DNA of 64,000 nt, from NCBI GenBank assembly GCA_020633725.1, contig JACKDC010000001.1, positions 248,001-312,000 of the forward strand, in the 5' to 3' direction. Origin of the DNA: Candidatus Latescibacterota bacterium. GTDB lineage: Bacteria; Krumholzibacteriota; Krumholzibacteriia; JACNKJ01. A model generated the notes under the pieces. It was not told where the DNA came from, searched no databases, and saw only the letters and a program-made list of their open reading frames with translations. Positions 1-8,175 of the stretch are shown here, piece by piece; the stretch's first letter is position 1, and every line of letters starts with the position of its first letter. Made by a program: the position numbers and the translations under genes.

Positions 1-1
1 G

Positions 2-796
2 CCCGACCTGGGCACGGCGCTCACCTTCATCTGGCTGATGTTTCCCATGCTGCTCTGGCGGGGGCTGTCGCTGCGCCGGCTCATCATCATGACGGCGCCG
101 CTGCTCAGCGGCGCGATCGTCCTCTACGGGGAGACGCGCGCGCACGAGGGACTCGGCGCCGCGCACCTGGTCTGGGCCCTGCTCATGCTGGGGCTCTTCC
201 TGCTCATGCTCTTCTCGCCGCGGGTGCCGCTGGTGGAGCGCATCGGGTTCATGGTGGCCAGCATCGGCGTGGGCCTCGTCGTGCCGCGCATCTGGGCGGG
301 GCTGCTGCCCTACCAGCAGAAGCGGATCCTCGTCTTCTTCGACCCGGAGCTGGATCCGCTGGGCGCGGGCTATCAGATCTTCCAGTCGAAGGTCGCCATC
401 GGCTCGGGCGGACTGCTGGGGCGCGGTTTCCTGCAGGGGACGCAGAAGGGCCTGGCCTTCCTGCCGGCGCGGCACACGGACTTCATCTTCTCGGTGGTGG
501 GGGAGGAGTTCGGCTTCGTGGGCGCGCTGGTGCTGCTCGGGCTCTACGGCTTGCTCATCCTGCGCGGCTTCCAGGTGGCGGGGCGCGCGCGACATCCCTT
601 CGCGCAGCTGCTGGCGGTGGGGATCAGCTCCTACCTGCTCTTCCACGTGTTCGTGAACATCGCCATGACCACCGGCCTCGCGCCGGTGACGGGCCTCCCC
701 CTGCCCGGCATGAGCTTCGGCGGCAGCGTGCTCGTGGCCACGAGCTTCCTGCTGGGGCTGCAGATGAACATCGCCCGGAACTGGGGCCGCTACTAG
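2..796 (+). CDS. rodA: Rod-shape/peptidoglycan polymerase RodA (SEDS family), C-terminal part
   Basis: The gene enters from the left edge already in frame: the first codons read PDLGTALTF, a SEDS-family motif. About 264 residues remain. They contain several hydrophobic segments, the RodA/FtsW block LPARHTDFIFSVVGEEFGF and the late motif GLPLPGMSFGGS. SEDS proteins are inner-membrane glycan polymerases that build peptidoglycan with a class B PBP; RodA serves elongation and FtsW division. The QKGLAFLPARHTDFIF wording and the following lgt favour RodA. It ends in TAG 17 bases before lgt, so the two are probably co-transcribed. The N-terminal third lies outside the window. Confidence 0.9.
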   Translation, partial: PDLGTALTFIWLMFPMLLWRGLSLRRLIIMTAPLLSGAIVLYGETRAHEGLGAAHLVWALLMLGLFLLMLFSPRVPLVERIGFMVASIGVGLVVPRIWAGLLPYQQKRILVFFDPELDPLGAGYQIFQSKVAIGSGGLLGRGFLQGTQKGLAFLPARHTDFIFSVVGEEFGFVGALVLLGLYGLLILRGFQVAGRARHPFAQLLAVGISSYLLFHVFVNIAMTTGLAPVTGLPLPGMSFGGSVLVATSFLLGLQMNIARNWGRY

Positions 797-813
797 GTCG
801 CAAGGAGGACCGC

Positions 814-1629
814 GTGCATCCCGATCTCTTCCGCCTCGGTCCCTTCACGCTGCACGCCTACGGCACCATGCTCGCGCTCAGCTTCCTCGCCGGCGTGCTG
901 CTGGCCCGCGCGCGCGCGCCGAAGCGCGGCGTGGCCGAGCGGGACGTCATGGATCTCTTCCAGCTCCTCGTGCTCAGCGCCATCGTCGGCGCGCGGATCC
1001 TCTTCGTCGTCTTCCACCTGGACGCCTACGCGGGCCGCTGGTGGCACATGGCCGCCATCTGGGAGGGCGGGCTCACGCTCTACGGCGGCATCCTGCTCTG
1101 CTTCGTGAGCGCCTGGCTCTTCCTGCGCCACCGCAAGGTGCCCTTCCTGCGCATGGCGGACGTCATGGCCCCGAGCCTTGGCCTCGGCATCATGCTCACG
1201 CGCATCGGCTGCTTCCTGAACGGCTGCTGCTACGGCCTGCCGACGCACTCGCCGCTGGGCGTCTGCTTCCCGCCCCACAGCGAGGCCGAGCGCACGGCCG
1301 CCTCCCTCGCGACGGGGCACGGCTTCGCCGGCGACTGCATCCCGATCCATCCGGCGCAGCTCTACTCGTCGCTGGGCGGTCTGGTGATCCTGGTGACGCT
1401 CCTCGCGCTGGATCGGCGGCGGCCCTACGAGGGCTTCACCTTCGCGAACTTCCTGCTGCTCTACGCCGTGCACCGCTTCACCGTCGATCAGTTCCGCTAC
1501 TACGAGGACGCGATGACCGTCTGGTCCCTCAGCGTGAACCAGTGGCTGAGCATCGGCTTCCTGGTGGCGGGCATCCTGCTGCACTGGCGCCTGCGCCGGG
1601 GCCGCGGGCGCGTGCTGGACGTCGCCTGA
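814..1629 (+). CDS. lgt: Prolipoprotein diacylglyceryl transferase
   Basis: Lgt moves the diacylglyceryl group of phosphatidylglycerol onto the lipobox cysteine of prolipoproteins in the inner membrane. At 271 residues it is the usual size. Visible marks are GGLTLYGGIL near residue 86, the signature RIGCFLNGCCYG at about 130-141 with its essential arginine, and HPAQLYSSLGG near 179. The start is GTG, preceded by AAGGAGG at 803-809. It follows rodA closely, and its TGA overlaps the aroE start (TGATG), which implies translational coupling. Confidence 0.95.
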   Translation: MHPDLFRLGPFTLHAYGTMLALSFLAGVLLARARAPKRGVAERDVMDLFQLLVLSAIVGARILFVVFHLDAYAGRWWHMAAIWEGGLTLYGGILLCFVSAWLFLRHRKVPFLRMADVMAPSLGLGIMLTRIGCFLNGCCYGLPTHSPLGVCFPPHSEAERTAASLATGHGFAGDCIPIHPAQLYSSLGGLVILVTLLALDRRRPYEGFTFANFLLLYAVHRFTVDQFRYYEDAMTVWSLSVNQWLSIGFLVAGILLHWRLRRGRGRVLDVA

Positions 1630-2456
1630 TGCTCCGGCTCGCGGTGCTCGGCGATCCGGTGGCGCACTCGCTGTCGCCCCGCTTTCAGCAGGCGGCGCTG
1701 GACGCGGCGGGCCTCGACGGACGCTACGAGGCCATCCGCTGCCCGGCCGACGCGCTGGAGGCGCGCCTCGCCGCGCTCGCCGCCGCCGGCTATCGCGGGC
1801 TGAACCTCACGCTGCCGCTGAAGGAGCGCGCGTGGGCTCTGCTCGCGCCGCGCGCCGCTGCGATCGGCGACGCCGCGGCCCGGCTCGCCGCGGTGAACAC
1901 CCTGCGCCTGGAGCCGGACGGCCGCTGGCGGCTGGACAACACCGACCTCGAGGGCTGCCGCGCCGCCGCCGAGTCGCTGCTGGGCGCGCCGCTGACGGGT
2001 CGCCGCGTCCTGGTCCTCGGCGCGGGGGGCGCGGGCCGCGCCGCGGTGGCCGCCTGTCTCGATGGCGGCTGCGACGCGGTGCTCCTCTGGAATCGCAGCC
2101 CCGAGCGCGCGCGCGCGCTGCAGCGGGCGCTGGCCCCGGACGACGCGCGCCTCGCCGTCCACGCGCTCGTCGACGGCCGCTGCCCCGGCGGCGTCGATCT
2201 CGTCATCCAGGCCACGCGCCTGGGACTCGCGGCGGACGATCCCCTGCCGCCACTGCCCGCGGCGGGCGAACTCCCCGCGGCGCTCGACCTCGTCACGCAG
2301 TCGACGGCCTGGCAGCGGGCCTGCGCGGCGGCGGGTTCGCGGGCGGCGGACGGCCGCGAGATGCTGCTCGCCCAGGGGGCGGCGTCGTTCCGCCTCTGGA
2401 CCGGCCGCGACGCACCCCTCGCCGCCATGCGGACCGCGCTCTTCGGCGCTCCCTGA
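1629..2456 (+). CDS. aroE: Shikimate dehydrogenase (divergent)
   Basis: A 275-residue protein with the AroE layout: SLSP at residues 14-17 (shikimate contacts), NLTLPLKE with the catalytic lysine at about 65, VNTL at 89-92, DNTD at 103-106, a Rossmann loop GAGGAGRA near 133, and the closing GREMLLAQGAASF helix. It would reduce 3-dehydroshikimate with NADPH in the chorismate pathway. The usual N-x-T-x-x-G-M segment reads QATRLGL, and the usual Y-P-x-x-T segment reads VTQSTAW. It is therefore a divergent member, and a quinate/shikimate-like side activity is possible. The ATG overlaps the lgt stop. Confidence 0.85.
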   Translation: MLRLAVLGDPVAHSLSPRFQQAALDAAGLDGRYEAIRCPADALEARLAALAAAGYRGLNLTLPLKERAWALLAPRAAAIGDAAARLAAVNTLRLEPDGRWRLDNTDLEGCRAAAESLLGAPLTGRRVLVLGAGGAGRAAVAACLDGGCDAVLLWNRSPERARALQRALAPDDARLAVHALVDGRCPGGVDLVIQATRLGLAADDPLPPLPAAGELPAALDLVTQSTAWQRACAAAGSRAADGREMLLAQGAASFRLWTGRDAPLAAMRTALFGAP

Positions 2457-2484
2457 CCTCCCACGCTTCGACACCGGAGTCGCC

Positions 2485-3159
2485 ATGCGCCTCGGCGAAC
2501 TGCTCGCCGCGTGCCTGCCGAGTCTCTGTCACGCCTGCGGAGAACCCGTGGAGCGCTGGGGGGGACTGCGCTTCGCCACGCTCTGCGCGCGCTGCGACGA
2601 CGCGCTGCTGCGCGGCGACGCGACCCTCGCGCTGGAGCCGGGCCTCACCCTGCTCGCGCCCTTCGCGCCGGGGCCCACGGTGCAGGCGCTCGTGAAAGGG
2701 CTCAAGTACGGCGGCCGCGACGGTGCGCTGCCGCTCCTGGCCGACGCCCTCGCCGCGCGCCTTCGCCGTGCGGCGCCGCCCCGGCCCTGGTGGCTGCAGC
2801 CGGTGCCGCTGCCGCTGCCGCGCCGTCTGCGCCGCGGCTTCAACCAGAGCGCGCTGCTGGCCGCGGCGGTGGCGTCGCGCTGCGGCGCCGCGGATCCGCT
2901 TGCGCTCCTGCGGCGGAGGGCGCTGTCCGGGCGGCAGGCGGGACGGGGCCGCGAGGAACGCCTCGCGCGGGCCGCGGGGGAGTACTTCGCGCGGGGTGCG
3001 CCGCCCGCGGAGGGCACGCTGATCCTCGTGGACGACCTCTGCACCACCGGCGCGACCCTCCGCGCCTGCCGTGCGGCGCTCGACCCATCGCTGGAACGCC
3101 ATGTGCTAGCGCTGGTTCTGGCGCGGATCCCGCCGCCGGGGTCTCCCTTGACAGGTTGA
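2485..3159 (+). CDS. ComF-type phosphoribosyltransferase family protein
   Basis: A 224-residue protein. An N-terminal zinc-ribbon-like region has CxxxCxxC (residues about 10-17) and CxxC (about 33-36). A type I phosphoribosyltransferase fold follows, with the PRPP loop LILVDDLCTTGATL near 173-186 and the motif KGLKYGGRDGALPLLAD. ComF/GntX proteins are linked to DNA uptake or phosphoribosyl chemistry, but the substrate is not established. It begins 28 bases after aroE and probably ends that operon, since a promoter for pgk overlaps its 3' end. The ATG at 2485 was chosen because the cysteine region begins right after it. Confidence 0.85.
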   Translation: MRLGELLAACLPSLCHACGEPVERWGGLRFATLCARCDDALLRGDATLALEPGLTLLAPFAPGPTVQALVKGLKYGGRDGALPLLADALAARLRRAAPPRPWWLQPVPLPLPRRLRRGFNQSALLAAAVASRCGAADPLALLRRRALSGRQAGRGREERLARAAGEYFARGAPPAEGTLILVDDLCTTGATLRACRAALDPSLERHVLALVLARIPPPGSPLTG

Positions 3160-3177
3160 ATCTGCCCTGAGTACCTT
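3148..3177 (+). promoter_or_regulatory. Predicted promoter for pgk-tpiA
   Basis: TTGACA (3148-3153), an 18-base spacer, then TACCTT (3172-3177). It overlaps the end of the comF-like gene and leaves a leader of about 120 bases before pgk. The same TTGAC-N18-TACCTT arrangement occurs before recA. Confidence 0.5.
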
Positions 3178-3305
3178 GTGGAACCCGCGACGCCGCTTGG
3201 CATGCGACTGAGCGGGTTAGCGCTAGGATCCTGCACCGGGGCCGCAGCACTCCCCTCCCACAGGGGGTGGAAGGCCGGGGTCCCACAGCGAAGGAAAGCG
3301 TCCCC

Positions 3306-4520
3306 ATGTTGTCGAAACTGTCCGTCCGCGATCTGGACGTCTCCGGCAAGAAGGTCTTCGTACGGGTGGACTACAACGTCCCCCTGAACGACCGGCAGGA
3401 AATCACCGACGACACCCGGATCCGCGCCTCGCTGGACACGCTGAAGCTCCTCATCGAGCGCGGCGCGACCCTGATCCTGGGCAGCCATCTCGGCCGTCCT
3501 GACGGCAACCCCGCCTACGAGTACAGCCTCTCGCCAGTGGCCGATCGCCTGGCGGAGCTGGTGGACGTCCCCGTGCGCTTCGCCCGGGACTGCGTGGGCC
3601 GCGAGGTGGGCGAGACCGTGGCGCAGATGCGCGAGGGGAGCGTCCTGCTGCTGGAGAACCTGCGCTTCCACCGCGGCGAGGAGGCCAACGATCCCGACTT
3701 CGCCGCCGAGCTGGCGAGCCTGGCCGAGCTCTACGTCAACGACGCCTTCGGCACGGCGCACCGCGCCCACGCGTCCACCGAGGGCATGACGCGGCACTTC
3801 GAGTTCAGGGCCGCGGGCCTGCTGATGGAGCGCGAACTGAACTTCCTCGGCCAGCTGCTCTCCGATCCCGAACGGCCCGCCTCGGCGCTGCTGGGCGGGG
3901 CGAAGCTGAGCGGCAAGATCCCCGTCATCCGCAACCTGATGGAGCACCTCGACACGCTCATGATCGGCGGCGGCATGGCCTTCACCTTCTTCAAGGCTCT
4001 GGGCCTCAGCGTGGGCAAGAGCCTCGTGGACGAGGCCATGCTCGAGACGGCGCTCAAGACTATCCGCAGCGCCAAGGAAGCCAACCGCGAGATCCTGCTG
4101 CCGGTGGACGTGGTGGTGGCCAAGGAGCGCAGCGACGACGCGGAGACGCAGACCGTCCTGCCCACGGACATCCCCGAGGGCTGGATGGGCCTCGACGTCG
4201 GGCCCAAGACCGTGGACCTCTACACGCAGGTGATCCAGGCGTCGAAGTCGATCTTCTGGAACGGCCCCATGGGCGTCTTCGAGGTGGCCAAGTTCTCGCG
4301 CGGCACGCTCAGCCTGGCCAAGGCCATGGCCGACGCCACCAGCCACGGCGCCACCACGGTGGTGGGCGGCGGCGATTCGGTGGCGGCCATCACGCAGCTC
4401 AAGCTGGCCAAGCGCTTCACCCACGTGTCCACCGGCGGCGGCGCGAGCCTCGAGTTCATGGAGGGCAAGTCCCTGCCCGGCGTCGAGGCCCTGAGCGACG
4501 CCAAGGAAGCCGTGGTATGA
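3306..4520 (+). CDS. pgk: Phosphoglycerate kinase
   Basis: A 404-residue glycolytic enzyme making ATP from 1,3-bisphosphoglycerate. It is recognisable from VRVDYNVPLND near residue 18, the substrate loops SHLGRP and LENLRFHRGEE, the hinge GGAKLSGKIPVI, and the C-terminal GGGDSVAA and STGGGASLEFMEGK. The start MLSKLSVRDLDV lies downstream of a GAAGGAAAG site, which fits family length better than the longer in-frame reading. It is coupled to tpiA by a 4-base ATGA overlap, a common glycolytic pairing. Confidence 0.96.
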   Translation: MLSKLSVRDLDVSGKKVFVRVDYNVPLNDRQEITDDTRIRASLDTLKLLIERGATLILGSHLGRPDGNPAYEYSLSPVADRLAELVDVPVRFARDCVGREVGETVAQMREGSVLLLENLRFHRGEEANDPDFAAELASLAELYVNDAFGTAHRAHASTEGMTRHFEFRAAGLLMERELNFLGQLLSDPERPASALLGGAKLSGKIPVIRNLMEHLDTLMIGGGMAFTFFKALGLSVGKSLVDEAMLETALKTIRSAKEANREILLPVDVVVAKERSDDAETQTVLPTDIPEGWMGLDVGPKTVDLYTQVIQASKSIFWNGPMGVFEVAKFSRGTLSLAKAMADATSHGATTVVGGGDSVAAITQLKLAKRFTHVSTGGGASLEFMEGKSLPGVEALSDAKEAVV

Positions 4521-5287
4521 GCGCCAGGCGCCCTCTGATCGCGGGCAACTGGAAGATGAACCTCGCTCCCGCCGACGCGGCGGCGCTGGCCCGCGGCGTG
4601 GCGGCGGGGCTGGCCGGCCGGCGCGTCGAGGCCGACGTGGTCGTCGCCCCGACGGCGCTCGCCCTGACCGCGGTGGTGGAAGCGCTGGGAGATGCGGCGG
4701 TGGGCGTCGCCGGACAGAACCTGCACGCCAAGCCGTCGGGCGCCTTCACGGGCGAGATCAGCGGGCCGATGCTGCGCGCCGCCGGCGCCGGCTGGGTGAT
4801 CCTGGGGCACTCCGAACGTCGTCAGTACTTCGGCGAGACCGACGCCGGCGTTGCCACCAAGGCCGCGGCGGCCCTGGTCGCCGGGCTCTTGCCCATCGTC
4901 TGCGTGGGGGAGACGCTCGAGGAGCGCGAGGCGGGCCGCACCCTCGACGTGGTCCTGGGTCAGGTGGACGGCTCGCTGGACGGCCTGTCGCCCGACGCGC
5001 TGGCGCTGGTGACGCTGGCCTACGAGCCCGTCTGGGCCATCGGCACCGGCCGCGTGGCCACGGAGGCCCAGGCCCAGGAAGTCCACGCGGCCATGCGCGC
5101 CCACCTCGTCCGGCGTCACGGCGAGGCCCTGGCCGCCCGCCTGCGGATCCTCTACGGCGGCAGCGTGAACCCCGGCAACGTGGCCGGACTGCTGGCCCAG
5201 GCCGACGTGGACGGCGCCCTGGTGGGCGGCGCCAGCCTGGAGGCCGGGAGCTTCCTCGCGCTGATTCCGCCGTTCACGGCCGCTTGA
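4517..5287 (+). CDS. tpiA: Triosephosphate isomerase
   Basis: A 256-residue TIM barrel interconverting dihydroxyacetone phosphate and glyceraldehyde-3-phosphate. Catalytic positions are visible: GNWKMN with the lysine near residue 13, ILGHSERR with the histidine near 93, and YEPVWAIGTG with the glutamate near 162. The phosphate-binding LYGGSVNPGN follows. The ATG sits inside the last codons of pgk. A secG promoter overlaps its final codons, so secG can be transcribed separately. Confidence 0.96.
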   Translation: MSARRPLIAGNWKMNLAPADAAALARGVAAGLAGRRVEADVVVAPTALALTAVVEALGDAAVGVAGQNLHAKPSGAFTGEISGPMLRAAGAGWVILGHSERRQYFGETDAGVATKAAAALVAGLLPIVCVGETLEEREAGRTLDVVLGQVDGSLDGLSPDALALVTLAYEPVWAIGTGRVATEAQAQEVHAAMRAHLVRRHGEALAARLRILYGGSVNPGNVAGLLAQADVDGALVGGASLEAGSFLALIPPFTAA

Positions 5288-5312
5288 CAGGCCCCAAACA
5301 AAGTGATAACTT
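5284..5312 (+). promoter_or_regulatory. Predicted promoter for secG
   Basis: TTGACA (5284-5289), 17 bases, TAACTT (5307-5312) followed by G. The -35 spans the tpiA stop codon. The surrounding AT-rich stretch stands out from the GC-rich genes on both sides. Confidence 0.55.
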
Positions 5313-5348
5313 GCGCTTTCCTTTGCTCGACGCCGTGAGGTTGTGGCC

Positions 5349-5792
5349 ATGTATGCCGTCCTGCTGACGCTCTTCATCCTGGTTTGCCTGGTCCTGATGG
5401 TGGTGGTCCTGCTCCAGTCCAGCAAGGGCGGGGGTCTGGCCGGCGCCTTCGGGGGCGGCGGCAGCGACAGTTCCGTCCTGGGCGGGCGCAGCGCGGCCAC
5501 CTTCCTCGGCAAGCTGACCGTGTGGTTGGCCGTCTCCTTCATGGCCCTGGCCCTGATCCTGGCGGTGCTGTCCTCGCGCACGCGCCAGACGGCGAGCCCC
5601 GACGGCGGGATCATCTCCCGGCGTCAGCAGTCCGGCGCGCTGGACGTCTACAACGTTCAGAACGACGGCTCGATCCTCAACCAGATCGAGACCGAGGGCT
5701 TCGAGGGCGCGGCCACGGAGATGTCCGGCGACAGCACTGGAGCCGCCCAGCCGGGCGCGGGCACGTCCGCACCGGCCCCGGCGGGGAATTGA
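5349..5792 (+). CDS. secG: Preprotein translocase subunit SecG
   Basis: A small SecYEG component with the SecG plan: an N-terminal membrane helix (MYAVLLTLFILVCLVLMVVV), the loop LLQSSKGGGLAGAFGGG, a second hydrophobic segment (LTVWLAVSFMALALILAVL), then a polar C-terminal tail of about 80 residues, longer than usual. ATG 5349 is preferred over the GTG six bases earlier because TGAGG lies about eight bases before it. It stands between tpiA and a tRNA-Leu gene. Confidence 0.9.
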   Translation: MYAVLLTLFILVCLVLMVVVLLQSSKGGGLAGAFGGGGSDSSVLGGRSAATFLGKLTVWLAVSFMALALILAVLSSRTRQTASPDGGIISRRQQSGALDVYNVQNDGSILNQIETEGFEGAATEMSGDSTGAAQPGAGTSAPAPAGN

Positions 5793-5799
5793 CGCACGA

Positions 5800-5883
5800 G
5801 CCCGGGTGGTGGAATTGGTAGACACGCTGTCTTGAGGGGGCAGTGGACGAAAGTTCGTGCGAGTTCGAGTCTCGCCCCGGGCA
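5800..5883 (+). tRNA. tRNA-Leu (anticodon GAG)
   Basis: Class II tRNA. The acceptor GCCCGGG pairs with CCCGGGC, the D-arm is GTGGAATTGGTAGACAC, and the anticodon stem CTGTC/GGCAG holds the loop TTGAGGG (GAG). A long variable arm (GACGAAAGTTC) and T-arm GCGAG-TTCGAGT-CTCGC follow, with discriminator A. CCA is not encoded. Confidence 0.95.
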
Positions 5884-5941
5884 CCCGAACCTCCCGGCAC
5901 GCCACAGCGGCCGCGGAGGTTTCGTCTTTTTGGGGAGGTCC

Positions 5942-6430
5942 TCAGCCCCGCGGCCAGGCCTGCCGGGCCAGCATGCGGCCATCCTCCAGGGCGTGCAGCG
6001 CGATGCGCAGCGCCCGCTCGTCCACCATCATCAAGCCATAGCTCGCCGGGCTGCCGCCCCGGGGATTCCGCACGGCGCCGGGACAGCAGACCCAGGCGCG
6101 CCCGATGCGCTCCAGCCGCGGCTGGTGGATGTGCCCGTGCAGGTAGAGGCCGACGGGCGACAGGGCCAGCTCGCCGGCGTCCCAGGGCTCGTGGCGAAGC
6201 AAGAGTGGCAGGCCGGCCAGGGTGAGCCGCCGCCGCGCCGGCAGCTCCGGGTGGCCGGGCGCGTCGACGTTGCCGGCCACGGCCTGCACCGGCGCGATGG
6301 CCGCGAGGTCCGCCAGCAGGCCCACGGGACCCAGGTCGCCGAGGTGGAGGATGAGATCCACGCCGTCCAGCCGTTCGAAGACGACGGGGGGCAGCTGGCC
6401 GTGGCTGTCGGAGATCAAGGCGACGATCAT
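5942..6430 (-). CDS. YfcE/MJ0936-type metallophosphoesterase
   Basis: A 162-residue calcineurin-like phosphodiesterase. Metal ligands are visible in order: SDSHG near residue 7, LHLGDLG near 29, GNVD near 53, the late LLRHEP, and HGHIHQP near 100. The family hydrolyses phosphodiesters; the physiological substrate is unknown. ATG 6430 puts the first metal motif at the usual distance from the N-terminus. An ATG 33 bases upstream is possible, and neither has a strong ribosome site. It converges with the tRNA-Leu gene and is divergent from the small gene at 6519. Confidence 0.88.
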   Translation of the reverse strand: MIVALISDSHGQLPPVVFERLDGVDLILHLGDLGPVGLLADLAAIAPVQAVAGNVDAPGHPELPARRRLTLAGLPLLLRHEPWDAGELALSPVGLYLHGHIHQPRLERIGRAWVCCPGAVRNPRGGSPASYGLMMVDERALRIALHALEDGRMLARQAWPRG

Positions 6431-6456
6431 GCGGGACCCGCAGGGCTGAGGGGAGG

Positions 6457-6485
6457 CTGGCATTGGGATCCGCAGATGCTATATT
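6457..6485 (+). promoter_or_regulatory. Predicted promoter for the 6519 small protein gene
   Basis: CTGGCA (6457-6462), 17 bases, TATATT (6480-6485), with TG two bases before the -10 (extended type). Confidence 0.5.
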
Positions 6486-6518
6486 GGCGACGGATCCGGA
6501 TCAACGAGGAAGGTGACC

Positions 6519-6755
6519 ATGAGCCCCGACGAGAGCCCCCAGGACGACCCCCGCTTCGCCGAACTCGAGGCGCGTCTGCACGCCCTGCTGCGCGAGAAGT
6601 ACCACGAGCACTGGCGCCAGAAGGACGGCAAGCCGCTGGACGAGGCCGCCGCCCGCCGCCTCCAGGAGATCCAGACCCGGCTGCGCGAGGCCTTCGACGA
6701 GATCCGTCTCATCGACCGGAAATACAAGATCCCGCCGCTCAAGATGCACGAGTAG
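6519..6755 (+). CDS. Small conserved-looking charged protein of unknown function
   Basis: 78 residues, highly charged and predicted helical (FAELEARLHALLREKYHEHW, then AAARRLQEIQTRLREAFDEIRLIDRKYKIPP). There is no signal peptide, membrane segment or cysteine. GAGGAAGG lies five bases before the ATG and decides the start over an in-frame GTG six bases earlier. It has its own promoter and a terminator, so it is a single-gene unit. The pattern resembles short coiled-coil accessory proteins, but I do not recognise the family. Confidence 0.7.
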   Translation: MSPDESPQDDPRFAELEARLHALLREKYHEHWRQKDGKPLDEAAARRLQEIQTRLREAFDEIRLIDRKYKIPPLKMHE

Positions 6756-6780
6756 ATCCGCGTCAGCGGCGCTTACGACG

Positions 6781-6815
6781 ACGCCTCCGTCCCTTCCCGG
6801 GCCGGAGGCGTTTCG
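6781..6815 (+). terminator. Rho-independent terminator
   Basis: Inverted repeat CGCCTCCG (6782-6789) / CGGAGGCG (6803-6810) followed by TTTCG. It lies 26 bases after the 6519 gene and also separates it from the converging outer-membrane protein gene. Confidence 0.6.
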
Positions 6816-6836
6816 CGTTCAGGGCGTCGAGGGCCG

Positions 6837-7727
6837 CTAGCCCAGGCGCCAGGTGTAGCCGATGCTCGAGCTGAAGATCCAGTGGCTCTTGTTCGTGTCG
6901 AAGTACTGGTCGGCGTCGATGCGATGCAGCTGGAACGGCGAGTAGGACGCGCGGAAGTCCACGTTGATGCCGAAGTAGCGGTGCACGAAGAAGATCCCGC
7001 CCAGGCCCATGTTCACCGACCAGAACGTGTCGTTGGGCATGTAGAAGCTGATGTCGCGCGGCGCGCTGGGCTCGTTCTGCTCGTTCTCATCGTAGTCGGT
7101 GGGGATGAACAGCTTGCCGTCCATCTTGTAGGTGACGGCGCCGCCGCCCGCCGCGCCGTAGAGATTGATCGTGTTGTTGCGCGCCCGGAAGTAGACGTAG
7201 TCCAGGTTCAGCCCGAAGCGCAGCACGTGGTAGGTGGGGTAGTCGCCCTTGACCCAGTTCAGCAGGTCCGGGGCGTCGCCGGGGTTGGTGACGCCGGAGT
7301 AGCGCGTGAAGGTGGCCTCGGAGAGGTTCTGCCCGTTGTAGTTGATGACCAGGTCCACCGGCGTGTACTTGAAGTAGCCTTCCAGGCCCCAGCTGGGCCG
7401 GATCGCCGTGCGGAGGCGGGCGCCGATGTCCAGGTTGCCCACGAAGCCGAGCCGGATCGCGTTCCGGTTCTGCAGCTCCGAGTCGAAGGGGATCTGCGGG
7501 TCGCGGAAGTCCACGTCGTAGAGATCCTGCAGGCGGAAGCCCCAGTCCAGGCCCTGGACCGGGAACTGGTACTCCTTGAACTCGGCGAAGTCGAAGTACT
7601 GGGTGGTCCCCAGCAGATCCAGCGTCAGCTGGTGGCTCCCCATCAGGATGGCCTGAGCAGTGCCGGGCAGCAGGCCGGCGAGGAGCGTCGCGGTCAGGGC
7701 TAGAGCCAGGGCGGGCCGCTTGAGCAT
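6837..7727 (-). CDS. Predicted outer-membrane beta-barrel protein
   Basis: 296 residues with a clear signal peptide (MLKRPALALALTATLLAGLLPGTAQA). The rest alternates aromatic and polar residues typical of barrel strands, such as LEGYFKYTPVDLVINYNG, LNLDYVYFRARN and FGINVDFRASYSPF, ending SSIGYTWRLG. There is no cysteine-rich or enzymatic motif. It probably sits in the outer membrane as a porin-like or structural barrel; I do not recognise a named family. GGAGGAT precedes the ATG. The minus-strand promoter at 7781-7809 is among the clearest here. Confidence 0.75.
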   Translation of the reverse strand: MLKRPALALALTATLLAGLLPGTAQAILMGSHQLTLDLLGTTQYFDFAEFKEYQFPVQGLDWGFRLQDLYDVDFRDPQIPFDSELQNRNAIRLGFVGNLDIGARLRTAIRPSWGLEGYFKYTPVDLVINYNGQNLSEATFTRYSGVTNPGDAPDLLNWVKGDYPTYHVLRFGLNLDYVYFRARNNTINLYGAAGGGAVTYKMDGKLFIPTDYDENEQNEPSAPRDISFYMPNDTFWSVNMGLGGIFFVHRYFGINVDFRASYSPFQLHRIDADQYFDTNKSHWIFSSSIGYTWRLG

Positions 7728-7780
7728 GGCTTCCGCTATCCTCCGTAGTTCTGGGGCGCTGGGGCTGGGGAGTCCCCCGA

Positions 7781-7809
7781 AAGCTAAGGGATCGGGGCGC
7801 CGGTGTCAA
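7781..7809 (-). promoter_or_regulatory. Predicted promoter for the outer-membrane barrel gene
   Basis: On the minus strand: TTGACA (complement of 7804-7809), 17 bases, TAGCTT (complement of 7781-7786). It lies about 55 bases upstream of the start codon. Confidence 0.6.
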
Positions 7810-7841
7810 TTCTGGAGGACGCGGGGGGCCCGCCCTTCCGG

Positions 7842-7870
7842 GTGAATTTCCCGGGCCCCGGGACTATATT
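7842..7870 (+). promoter_or_regulatory. Possible promoter for the 7892-9594 operon
   Basis: TATATT at 7865-7870 is convincing. The -35 (GTGAAT, 7842-7847, 17-base spacing) is weak. A CCCGGG-CCCCGGG stretch lies between them. Confidence 0.4.
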
Positions 7871-7891
7871 CACCCCAGCGGGAGGTGAGCC

Positions 7892-8158
7892 ATGACCCGG
7901 CGCGACGACCTGGAACTCGTGAAGCTCTGCACCGTGGAGAACCCCGTGGAGGCGCAGGTCCTGGAGGGCCTGCTGGCCGACGCGGGCATCCCGAGCCAGC
8001 TCATCACCTGGCACTCGACGCCCTACGACGGCATCTTCGAGAGCCAGCGCGGCCACGCCGAGATGCGCGTGCGGGCCGTGGATCTGGACGCGGCGCAGGA
8101 GGTGCTGGAGGACTTCAGGGCGAGCGCCGAGGCCGAGCCGCCGGCCGACCAGGACTGA
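7892..8158 (+). CDS. DUF2007-type putative signal-transducing protein
   Basis: 88 residues. The first 70 match the DUF2007 pattern: LVKLCTVENPVEAQVLEGLLADAGIPS, an aromatic middle, then EMRVRAVDLDAAQEVLEDF. This is a small ferredoxin-like fold often found beside membrane or metal proteins; its function is unknown. GGAGGTGA precedes the ATG. It opens a four-gene plus-strand operon, 17 bases ahead of the zinc peptidase gene. Confidence 0.75.
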   Translation: MTRRDDLELVKLCTVENPVEAQVLEGLLADAGIPSQLITWHSTPYDGIFESQRGHAEMRVRAVDLDAAQEVLEDFRASAEAEPPADQD

Positions 8159-8175
8159 CGCCACCGGAGGTGACC

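Noticed and set aside
793..2486. Long minus-strand open frames opposite lgt, aroE and many other genes
   Set aside because: Low-complexity Arg/Ala/Gly translations with no ribosome sites or domains; they are a by-product of GC-rich codon use on the opposite strand.
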